64,000 bases of DNA, from assembly GCF_002954245.1 (NCBI RefSeq), contig NZ_PPTG01000052.1:1-64000 (forward strand), written 5' to 3'. The notes under the pieces were generated by a model. The model was given only the letters and a program-made list of their open reading frames with translations, searched no databases and was not told the DNA's origin. Origin of the DNA: Cryobacterium aureum. GTDB lineage: Bacteria; Actinomycetota; Actinomycetes; Actinomycetales; Microbacteriaceae. A program made the translations under genes and the position numbers. Of this stretch, positions 8,479 through 16,584 are shown in pieces. Each line of letters opens with the position of its first letter. Within the stretch, counting starts at the first letter, position 1.

Positions 8479-8936
8479 CCCTCTGGCTCATATGCGATGC
8501 CTCAGGCAGCATGATCGAAGGCGGCAAGCGCCTCATCGTGCGTGGCGTCGTACGACAGGTCGAACAGTACCTCCGCCTCGGTCATTCCACTAATGTCGAT
8601 TTGCGCCTGATTATATGGCGGGACCACGCCGCTGAACTCGGCTGGATCATTGGCGACGAGGTGCCCGGCGAGTTGCTTGAGTGTCGAGGGTCTGTCGATG
8701 CCGCTGAGCTCTTGGCGTTGCTTGGACACGACAGCAATGACCGCTACCTCATGCTCACCGATGGCTTCTGGCCCGACGATTCAAGGGAGGAGCTCAAGCA
8801 TTGGCGGGACAGACTCTCCCCTGACGCGCTTCGACTCATCAAGATTGGGGCTGACTCCAACCCCAAAATGATAGGTGATGAGGTGTTCGAGGCCGAGTGC
8901 CTCCTCGAAGCGCTGGACGGGTGGCTCGCGCGATGA
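8475..8936 (+). CDS. second vWA-like protein (short)
   Basis: The 153-residue protein has a vWA MIDAS sequence at its extreme N-terminus (DASGSM, residues 8-13) and LMLTDGFWPDD further on, matching the MIDAS Asp loop. At about half the length of the preceding vWA protein, it is a minimal vWA fold. It may form a pair with that protein, or act as an adaptor presenting clients to the kinase and phosphatase. ATG 8475 overlaps the upstream stop and its TGA 8934-8936 overlaps the next ATG, so it is tightly coupled on both sides. Confidence 0.8.
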   Translation: MTLWLICDASGSMIEGGKRLIVRGVVRQVEQYLRLGHSTNVDLRLIIWRDHAAELGWIIGDEVPGELLECRGSVDAAELLALLGHDSNDRYLMLTDGFWPDDSREELKHWRDRLSPDALRLIKIGADSNPKMIGDEVFEAECLLEALDGWLAR

Positions 8937-9673
8937 TGCCAACCACCTGGAAGAGTTTTGGAGCCAGCGTTACGGGCCCTTCCCACGTCGCGACGGGCAA
9001 ACCGAATCAGGACGCGTGGTCCGCATTCGAGCATTCCTGGGGATACGGGATCGCGGTAGCCGACGGTCTGGGATCGAAGCCGCATTCGGACTGGGGGAGC
9101 CGCGCTGCCTGTCGAGCGGTCGAGGCTTCGGCATCCCGCTTGTGGACCGACCACCGGCACCCGATGCTCCAGTCCCATTCGAGCGAACTTTTGCCGGGCA
9201 TCGTCGAGGAATGGCTGTTCGCGATCGATCCCTTTGTGGAGAAAGACTGCGCTGCAACGTGCTTGTACGCAATCACCTCCCCCGACGACCAGATCCATCT
9301 TGGGATGCTCGGCGACGGCGCCGCGGTGGCTGTACTCCAGGACGGGTCGGTGATCGTACTCTCCGACTCCAAAGATGAAGGCTTCTCGAACCTCACGAAC
9401 GCGCTCTCAGCAACCACAACACTCAATCATTGGCGGGTGCGGAGTGTCGTCGCGTCGGAGTGCGCAGCTGTACTCCTGTGCACTGACGGCGTCGCCGACG
9501 ACGTGGAGGATCTGGCCGGCTTCGCGCGGGGCTTCGTAAAGGCATACGAGGGACTCGGGAGTTTGGCGGCGTCGCGACGCGCCTGGGAGATGCTCAGCAC
9601 GTGGCCTGTGCCGAAACACAGCGACGACAAGACCCTCGCGTGCCTGATCAATGTGGTGACTCCCGATGAGTGA
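8933..9673 (+). CDS. PP2C-type (PPM) protein phosphatase
   Basis: The 246-residue protein is predicted to remove phosphate from Ser/Thr residues with two metal ions. The PPM motifs are present in order: GKPNQDAWS (near residue 25), VADGLGSKPHSDWGSRAA (about 42-60), GMLGDGAAV, LLCTDGVADD and HSDDKTLACL. The start is ATG 8933, which overlaps the preceding stop; upstream codons in this frame belong to the vWA gene. It should counteract the kinase encoded next (8-base overlap), forming the phosphatase arm of the TerY-P triad. Confidence 0.9.
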   Translation: MMPTTWKSFGASVTGPSHVATGKPNQDAWSAFEHSWGYGIAVADGLGSKPHSDWGSRAACRAVEASASRLWTDHRHPMLQSHSSELLPGIVEEWLFAIDPFVEKDCAATCLYAITSPDDQIHLGMLGDGAAVAVLQDGSVIVLSDSKDEGFSNLTNALSATTTLNHWRVRSVVASECAAVLLCTDGVADDVEDLAGFARGFVKAYEGLGSLAASRRAWEMLSTWPVPKHSDDKTLACLINVVTPDE

Positions 9674-11006
9674 GGTGTTCCAACGCGCACGAAGTACGGC
9701 ACTCGCCGACCAGTACGGTTATGTCCACCAGGTCGGAGCGGAGCTAGCCCGCGGCGGTCAGGGCGTCGTCTACCGGACGGGCGATGCCGACCTCGCCATT
9801 AAGCAGCCGCTGGGCCCCGACGGAGAGCCAGACCACGCGTCGAACCTGCAATCTCGCTTCGAGAATATCCGAACGTTGCCGATCCCGCCGCGCATCCCGA
9901 TCTCACTGCCGCTGGCAACACTGCGCGATGGGCCCGGATACGTAATGCAACTTCTCAACGATATGCGTCCGTTCAGCATCTTCGACCTGAGTGGCGACCG
10001 CCGCGAGCAGATAGCGAGGAGCCCACGCCCGGCATGGCTAGCTGGTATCGAAGACGTGAACACCGTCGCAACGCTCATGCACTACGCCGAGTCGGGATCG
10101 ACGAAGCACCGCCTCATCGCCCTCTCTAAGGTCGCCGCTATTCTGGGCCGTCTCCACGCGGCTGGCCTCGTCTACGGCGACATCTCACTCAACAACTGCT
10201 TCATCGACGAGGGCTACAACCCTGAGGTCTGGCTCATCGACGCCGACAATCTGCGCTGCGAAGTCTTGAGCGGCGGGAACAGCGTGTACACACCGCGTCT
10301 CGGTGCACCGGAGGTAGTGCAGGGTCGTGATCAGTCACGACCGCGTACCGATGCTTGGGCCTTCACTGTGATGGCTTTCGAGATGCTGGCTCTCGTGCAT
10401 CCGTTCATCGGGCAGAAGGTGCTCGACCCTGATGACGACGCAGGGGGCTGGGACGCCGAGCCTGTGGCCGCGGGCGCTCCGGCCGATCTCGACGAGCAGG
10501 CGTACGCCGGGTTCTTGCCTTTCGTCGATGACGAGGACGATGACACGAACATAACGATGAGCGGGCTGCCTCGCGGACTGGTGCTCACTGCCGAGCTTTC
10601 ACGCCTGTTCCAGGAAACTTTGTCAGTTGGCCGCACCAAACCCTGGCGGCGACCTGCGATGTCTTTTTGGGCGTTTGAACTGATGCGAGCACACGACCAG
10701 TCAATTACTTGCCCCGGGTGCAGAATGAGCTACTACCGCACCTATGACACCTGCCCGTTCTGCTCGGCGCAGCGACCAGGATTTGTAGTTGCGACTACGG
10801 ATCGGTGGCAGATGACGGTCCAGGGACATGGCCAGGTTGAAGTCCCACTCCCACACCGCCTCTTCAACCCTTTCTCGCTGGAGCTCAACGGCAGGACGGA
10901 TTTCGAGGCATTGATTGACTTCGATCGTGGCACTGCGACGCACGTTCGCGGAACGGGTGCGCTGCCAGCAGGACTGGACTTCGAGCTTGTCAGAGGAGGG
11001 CTGTGA
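9666..11006 (+). CDS. atypical Ser/Thr protein kinase with C-terminal zinc ribbon
   Basis: The N-terminal kinase domain has the glycine loop LARGGQGVVY (near residue 28), the ATP-binding Lys in LAIKQPLG (about 46), the catalytic loop LVYGDISLNN (about 168-177, Y-G-D replacing H-R-D but Asp and Asn kept), LIDADN in place of DFG, and GAPEVV as the APE element. After an acidic insert (about 255-295) comes a four-Cys zinc ribbon, CPGC and CPFC (about 349-366), and a beta-rich tail. The 446-residue kinase would phosphorylate partners within the system and is opposed by the PP2C upstream. The stop overlaps the helicase start by four bases. Confidence 0.87.
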   Translation: MSEVFQRARSTALADQYGYVHQVGAELARGGQGVVYRTGDADLAIKQPLGPDGEPDHASNLQSRFENIRTLPIPPRIPISLPLATLRDGPGYVMQLLNDMRPFSIFDLSGDRREQIARSPRPAWLAGIEDVNTVATLMHYAESGSTKHRLIALSKVAAILGRLHAAGLVYGDISLNNCFIDEGYNPEVWLIDADNLRCEVLSGGNSVYTPRLGAPEVVQGRDQSRPRTDAWAFTVMAFEMLALVHPFIGQKVLDPDDDAGGWDAEPVAAGAPADLDEQAYAGFLPFVDDEDDDTNITMSGLPRGLVLTAELSRLFQETLSVGRTKPWRRPAMSFWAFELMRAHDQSITCPGCRMSYYRTYDTCPFCSAQRPGFVVATTDRWQMTVQGHGQVEVPLPHRLFNPFSLELNGRTDFEALIDFDRGTATHVRGTGALPAGLDFELVRGGL

Positions 11007-14000
11007 AGTTCTCGGAACTTCCGGGACAGAGGCTTTCCGTCCGGGTGTTGCCCACCGACCGCATCGATTTCAGCGACCAGCTCGATCAGCGCAGCGGGAC
11101 CATGACCGTCCTGACGGTCGAACCAACGAGCGCGGAGGGCCAGTTCGGACTTGCACTTCGCGAAAGCTACATACACGTTCGTCCTGTCAGCGAGACCGAA
11201 GCGCAGCGGCTCAATGACGAGTTGCTCCACGGAAGGGCGATGCTCGCCCAACTCTCCGATCCTGGGGTCGACGGGAGCGCCGAGCTTTCCGTGGTCTTTT
11301 TCACCGGCCAACCAAATGACCTCGGTGACGTCGAAGTCGGTCTAGATGAATACGTCATACGGGCAGCTCAACGTCTCGGCCGCCAGTCGGCTCGCAAGGT
11401 ACCCGGCTGGATTCAGACCCAGTTTGTCTACGAAGTAGACGGGCTGCACTACTTCTTCTTTGCGGCAGGACCAGCAATCGGGGACGCGCTTGCAGCAGGT
11501 CAGGTTGATGAAGGCGCGGGACCGGTCGGACCGTACGAGACGTCTTCCGCGGAAAATTCGGATGAGCCAACCCACTTGCCGCACGAACTTGCGTCAGCGC
11601 CCAGGGTCGACCAGACGACGAAAAACTCCTTCATGCTCGTCGGCACTCATGCGCGCTGCGTCGCCACGGATACACCCGTCGGACATGGACAATCAATCTA
11701 TGTAGCCACGAAAATCACGGCGCGCAGCCCAGAGGTCGACCCGACAATCCGGCTCGCGCGGGGCACGTTGAAATTCGTTAACTGGTCGGAGGCTGGCCAG
11801 ATTCAGATTCGATCCCGTGCTCAACTCGCGAGCCTGACACTGGACGAGTCGAGCTACATGCGCAAGTGGGATGAGTTCGGCGATCTTGAAGGCACGCTTC
11901 TTCTCGATCAAGCCAGAGAAATCGGGCTGGTTCGATTCACGACGCCGACTGAGAATCGTGATGGGACAGTCACGATCCAGATCACGGATGCCTCGGACTC
12001 TGCTTTCGACGCGCTCCGTAGTGGAAACGTGGAGGCACTTGAGCTCGTAGATGCCGTGCCGAGCTACCTCAGCAATACTGCCCTCACCTTCGCTGAGTTC
12101 TCCCGGCAGATCGCATTGGGTGCAGGCGTCGGCGATCGGACGCGTCAGGGGAGGGCTGATCGTGTGTCGGGAACGACCATTCCGGTCGGTCGCTTCGACA
12201 ACGAATCACTTCGCCTCACACTCCAGATCGAACGACTTTCACCGGACGGCATGCTTGTGCTGTCGCTCCAAGGCGAGATCGCGCAGATCCGACGACGTCA
12301 CGCTGCCCGCAGAGCGATTCTCGAAGGTCGGTCCGCGAACCCTCAGCTCGGGCTGCTTATCGAAGAGAAGGGCGAGATCACCTCGATGCGCTCACCGCAG
12401 AAGGTTGCGCCACTCACTGCCTTCGTGCGCGACAAGGTGTTCCGGAACGACCCGACGGTGATGCAGGAGAAGGCGATCGAGGTCGCGCTCAACACCCCCG
12501 ACATCGCCCTTATTCAGGGGCCACCTGGTACCGGAAAGACGACCGTGATCGCGGCGATCTTGGAGCGACTCAACGAGAACGCGTCGAAGTCTGGCCGCTC
12601 ACTGAAGGGGCGCGTGCTGCTGACCGGGTTCCAGCACGACGCGGTCGAGAACATGATCGACCGCATTTCGCTCAATTCCATCCCCGTCCCGAAGTTTGGC
12701 AGGCCCACGGGGGCGGATGACAGCACCGAATCGTTCGAGCGCAACCTCGAAGTCTGGTGCAAGCAGATCGCAAACGAGTTGCGAGAGCGGAATCCGCAGT
12801 TCGCCGACATAGAGCACGAGGCGGATATTCGAGACCTTTATCAGCAGTACCTGCAGGGCCCATCGCGGCGGCTTGCACTGGCGTTTGTGACCCGAATTGC
12901 TGCGCTGAACGTGTCAGACCTCGGCGAGGAGCTGAGTCGTACCGCGACTCGACTGCTAGATCGCCTTCAAGCCGAAGACACGACGTCCGTATCCGGGCTG
13001 GCGTTGGCACCAGTCGCTGCGGCGCGCCGATTGCGAGTGCGCGCCGAGAGCTTCGCAGACGACGGGCCCGAGCGTGCCGAAGATGCGCTCGTCGATCTCG
13101 AGTTTCTCCTCACCGCAGATGAGCGCGGCGTCTTGGACAAGGCGAGTCTTTGGACGCAGTCACGGGGTACTCCTCCGTTCTTGGGGGAACTCGTTGGCGC
13201 GAAGAAGTCGCTTCTGCAGCGTCTCAAGGCTCCTCCAGAGTTTCGGGTGGAGAAGCATAGCGACGAGGTGCTCGGTCTCGGCCGACGAGTACTGGATCGG
13301 CTTCGTACCCACGGGCACGCAGCGTCCGACCGAAAGTCGGCTGCGCTTGCACAGTTCCTGGCAGAACTCGAGAACAACCCGTGGGGCATGGTCGATGCGG
13401 TTGCCGAGTACAGCTACGCGTTTGCCGCGACCGTCCAACAGTCCGTGAACAATGAGATGCAGCGACGGAAGGGTCTCTCGGCCGGTGAGTCCCAGGACCT
13501 CGAGTACGACTACGTCATCATCGACGAGGCAGCACGCGTATCGCCGCGAGACCTGATGATCCCGATGTCACAAGGTAAGCGCATCATCCTTGTAGGGGAC
13601 CACCGTCAGCTTCCTCACCTCATCGACGAGGCGGTAGCCCACAGAATGGAGTCCGGCGAGGCTGGCCCCACAGAGAGCGAGTGGCTTAAGCGATCAATGT
13701 TCGAATACCTCTTCGCAGAGCGATTGAAGGCGCTCGAGACACAGGATGGCATCACGCGTAGGGTAACACTGGACCAGCAGTTCCGAATGCACCCTGTCCT
13801 TGGCGGATTCATCAGTCGCAACTTCTATGAACGCTTCGACCCTGCCGAGCGCTTCGGGTCGGGTTTGCCCGAGGGCCACTTCGCCCACAACCTCCCGGAC
13901 ACGCAAGCACGACCAGCGATGTGGCTTCCCGTGACAAGCGACCAGGGCCCCAGCCGCCGTAGCGGCACCAGTTGGATTCGTCAGGCAGAGGCCGATCGAA

Positions 14001-14623
14001 TCGTTCAGCAAATCCGTGACTGGATTCGCTCGCCAGAAGGAGAGAGTCTCACCTATGGCGTGATCTCGTTTTACAAGGCGCAAGCCAACTTGATCCGCGA
14101 TCAGCTCCGGGAGCTCCTCGGTGACATCGCTGACAATAAGCACCGCATCAGAGTGGGCACCGTCGACTCATTCCAGGGCATGGAGTTTGACGTGGTGTTC
14201 CTGTCCGTTGTGCGGACAGTCGCGCCGAATTGGTCACCAAGAAGTGCAAACGCCGCTGTGAATGCACGTCAACTCTTCGGCCACCTCGGCCTCTACAACC
14301 GACTGAATGTGTCCATGAGCCGGCAGAAGCGACTACTCGTTGCGGTGGGCGACCCAGCGCTCGTCCAACACGACCTCGCTGCGGAACACATCCCTGGCCT
14401 CGTGGACTTCTATCGTCTCGCCGGCGAGGCTTCGCCCGCGCTCCGATCGCCGGCCGACACTGCCACCGTGCGATCGCCCCTCACTTCACCTGCGCCACTA
14501 GTCGTCGGCATGGAACAGCCACCGCCCAAGGGACAGCCTCCGACCAACGATCAGCCGCCGACCGAGGAGGAGCGTCACGGTTTCTTCGCCCGGCTGTTCG
14601 GCAGGGGGCGAGGCTACGTATGA
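11003..14623 (+). CDS. SF1 helicase of the UPF1/Dna2 type
   Basis: The product has 1206 residues. About 500 N-terminal residues form a family-specific region with beta-rich, OB-like character. The motor follows: motif I GPPGTGKTT (about 506-514), motif II DYVIIDEAARV (about 835), motif III VGDHRQLPHL, motif IV region LDQQFRMHP, then VGTVDSFQGMEFDVV and NVSMSRQKRLLVAVGD. These are diagnostic of SF1B DNA/RNA helicases related to UPF1 and Dna2. A roughly 250-residue insert lies between motifs I and II. The Pro-rich tail (about 1170-1190) is probably disordered. In this operon it likely unwinds or translocates on the nucleic acid target; the CoCoNuT helicase CnuH is a comparable component as I recall. 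ATG 11003 overlaps the kinase stop. Confidence 0.92.
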   Translation: MKFSELPGQRLSVRVLPTDRIDFSDQLDQRSGTMTVLTVEPTSAEGQFGLALRESYIHVRPVSETEAQRLNDELLHGRAMLAQLSDPGVDGSAELSVVFFTGQPNDLGDVEVGLDEYVIRAAQRLGRQSARKVPGWIQTQFVYEVDGLHYFFFAAGPAIGDALAAGQVDEGAGPVGPYETSSAENSDEPTHLPHELASAPRVDQTTKNSFMLVGTHARCVATDTPVGHGQSIYVATKITARSPEVDPTIRLARGTLKFVNWSEAGQIQIRSRAQLASLTLDESSYMRKWDEFGDLEGTLLLDQAREIGLVRFTTPTENRDGTVTIQITDASDSAFDALRSGNVEALELVDAVPSYLSNTALTFAEFSRQIALGAGVGDRTRQGRADRVSGTTIPVGRFDNESLRLTLQIERLSPDGMLVLSLQGEIAQIRRRHAARRAILEGRSANPQLGLLIEEKGEITSMRSPQKVAPLTAFVRDKVFRNDPTVMQEKAIEVALNTPDIALIQGPPGTGKTTVIAAILERLNENASKSGRSLKGRVLLTGFQHDAVENMIDRISLNSIPVPKFGRPTGADDSTESFERNLEVWCKQIANELRERNPQFADIEHEADIRDLYQQYLQGPSRRLALAFVTRIAALNVSDLGEELSRTATRLLDRLQAEDTTSVSGLALAPVAAARRLRVRAESFADDGPERAEDALVDLEFLLTADERGVLDKASLWTQSRGTPPFLGELVGAKKSLLQRLKAPPEFRVEKHSDEVLGLGRRVLDRLRTHGHAASDRKSAALAQFLAELENNPWGMVDAVAEYSYAFAATVQQSVNNEMQRRKGLSAGESQDLEYDYVIIDEAARVSPRDLMIPMSQGKRIILVGDHRQLPHLIDEAVAHRMESGEAGPTESEWLKRSMFEYLFAERLKALETQDGITRRVTLDQQFRMHPVLGGFISRNFYERFDPAERFGSGLPEGHFAHNLPDTQARPAMWLPVTSDQGPSRRSGTSWIRQAEADRIVQQIRDWIRSPEGESLTYGVISFYKAQANLIRDQLRELLGDIADNKHRIRVGTVDSFQGMEFDVVFLSVVRTVAPNWSPRSANAAVNARQLFGHLGLYNRLNVSMSRQKRLLVAVGDPALVQHDLAAEHIPGLVDFYRLAGEASPALRSPADTATVRSPLTSPAPLVVGMEQPPPKGQPPTNDQPPTEEERHGFFARLFGRGRGYV

Positions 14624-16584
14624 CCGTCAGGCTGATGGACTTCGGCTCGCCGAACCCCTTTGTAGGAATCTTCGGTCGGCCACGGACGCTCGCTTGGCCG
14701 GTCAACACCTATCGGGTCACCCTGCCGATGAGCGGGCGGGGGAGCAATACATTGAACCCCTTCGAGCAGGTCATCCTCGGCGTCTTGGAGGCCGAGCCCG
14801 GACGGAACCTCTCCGACCTCGCACAGGTGACTTGCATCCCGGAGGGCCTGGTCCGCAGCGTGCTGCTTCGGCTGCGCGACAGGCGACTCATTGACAACGA
14901 CAACCGACCGCCGCAGCAAGCATCGACGGCGAATCCGGAGGATTCGGAGGTTCAGATCGTGACCGCGGTCGTCTTCCAGGAGGCTCTGACCGGTCGGCTC
15001 CTGCCGCACATCCAGATCCTTGACGAAGATTCCCCACTCCGATTCAAGACGCGTGAAGATCTCAAATATTACCAGGGTCGTGTTATTAGGGCGTCCGGCA
15101 GACCCAAGTCACATGCCCACCCTTCGCCCAAGGATGTCATCGCGGTTCTTCGCGAGTCCAGGCAGCGGAGCGCGGCCTTCGGCGGCCGAGCGAAGCTGCC
15201 CGAGCTTTCCCAGATCCGCGTCGCAGACGATGCCGACAGTCACCTGCTCGAGTGCCCGATTGCGATCCAGCGAAGTGATGCCGATTTCCGGATCGCCGAT
15301 CCCTTCGGGAGCGGCTTCTCGCTCATGCTGGAAGAGGTGCTGACTGCTCGGCTGGCGGGCGATGAGTCACTGCAGCAGTGGATGACGGACTGGAGGACGT
15401 CGCTCACATCGACGGAATCAGGCGACAGCAGCAGCAGAGATCGAACGCGCCAGCCTTTCGAGGCCGAGCCATTCCGGAGTCGCTACCCGAGGCTGGTAAC
15501 GTCGCTCGTCGCAGGTCGCACCCGCGGCTACCGGTCGATCGCCAAGATCTACGCCTCATTGGAGTGGGCGCTCTTCTACTGCGCTGACACTCGGGACGCC
15601 GCCAACGCAATTGAGGTGGTGCGCCACACCCGACCTGACGAGTGGAGCGAACACCTGTCTCGAGCCGCTGAGCAGATTGGCCTCAAGGTGCCTGCCTACG
15701 GATTCCGCGCGATCCCACATGGGCGCCTAGCCGACATGCTCGCAGGCAAAGCCGAGATGAGCACAGTGCTGGCGGCTACGTTGGTGCAGGCGGAGCATGA
15801 CGAGGCTCATCCGTTGCGAAAGCTTGCGGAGCGGCACCCAGGTTTCCTCCTGCGGATTCAAGAGATTCGGGAGAGCCGGGACGAGCAGGAGCATGGTGGC
15901 GCAGCCGAGCGGCAGGATGGAGAGTCGCGATTCGATGCGCTGATGTGCGAGTGGGTCACCGCGTTGATTCCGGGGATCCGGTTCGACGGGCCTGCCCTCG
16001 GCACAGGCCACCAGGCCACGGCTGAGGACCGGCGCCTGGATGCTCGGACAGCTGTGATCGGACAGCTCGGGTACGCACTGATGAACCGACTCCCGGGAAG
16101 TGCCCGTGACGCTCTCATCGACGCAGAACGAGCGTGGATTGCGCATTATGACAGCGACGATGCGCTCCCGCTCGTGGGGCGGCTATATGCGGCGCTGCAG
16201 TCCGTCACGATGGATCGCCTCAGCGGTCTACAAGCCGTTGCTTTGCCGGCGCAGGACTATCGCAACGTTGCCACGAGCCGCGCCGAGGTTGCCGGTTTCG
16301 GTCGCATACCGGAAGCGCTCTCAAGAGTGCGCCCCGAGCGAGTTCGGGAGGCCATGTTCGGGAATGGGTCAACCCTGGGAGCATGTGCCATTGCGCTGCT
16401 ACTTGTCCTGAGCGACGAGCAACTGGTGAAGCTGGCGGCCGTCCAGCCCTCCTTGATGGCGGACATCGGTGCCGTCATCTCGCATCGTGGGCATGGCAAT
16501 GAGTCCGTACCACTAAACAAGTCGGCGACCAAGTCGCTGCGCACCTCAGCAATAAACTCAATTCGAACCCTTATGGAGGCCTAG
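14620..16584 (+). CDS. winged-helix protein of unknown function in defence operon
   Basis: The 654-residue protein has no family I can name. Residues about 40-95 look like a winged helix: NPFEQVILGVLEAEPGRNLS, LAQVTCIPEGLVRSVLLRL, then RRLIDNDN. A mixed alpha/beta region and a long helical C-terminal half follow. No nuclease, ATPase or phospholipase D signature is visible. ATG 14620 overlaps the helicase stop by four bases, and its TAG is directly followed by the ATG of the McrB-type gene, so it is an obligate part of the unit. It may be a DNA/RNA-binding adaptor; that is inference from the winged helix only. Confidence 0.8.
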   Translation: MTVRLMDFGSPNPFVGIFGRPRTLAWPVNTYRVTLPMSGRGSNTLNPFEQVILGVLEAEPGRNLSDLAQVTCIPEGLVRSVLLRLRDRRLIDNDNRPPQQASTANPEDSEVQIVTAVVFQEALTGRLLPHIQILDEDSPLRFKTREDLKYYQGRVIRASGRPKSHAHPSPKDVIAVLRESRQRSAAFGGRAKLPELSQIRVADDADSHLLECPIAIQRSDADFRIADPFGSGFSLMLEEVLTARLAGDESLQQWMTDWRTSLTSTESGDSSSRDRTRQPFEAEPFRSRYPRLVTSLVAGRTRGYRSIAKIYASLEWALFYCADTRDAANAIEVVRHTRPDEWSEHLSRAAEQIGLKVPAYGFRAIPHGRLADMLAGKAEMSTVLAATLVQAEHDEAHPLRKLAERHPGFLLRIQEIRESRDEQEHGGAAERQDGESRFDALMCEWVTALIPGIRFDGPALGTGHQATAEDRRLDARTAVIGQLGYALMNRLPGSARDALIDAERAWIAHYDSDDALPLVGRLYAALQSVTMDRLSGLQAVALPAQDYRNVATSRAEVAGFGRIPEALSRVRPERVREAMFGNGSTLGACAIALLLVLSDEQLVKLAAVQPSLMADIGAVISHRGHGNESVPLNKSATKSLRTSAINSIRTLMEA

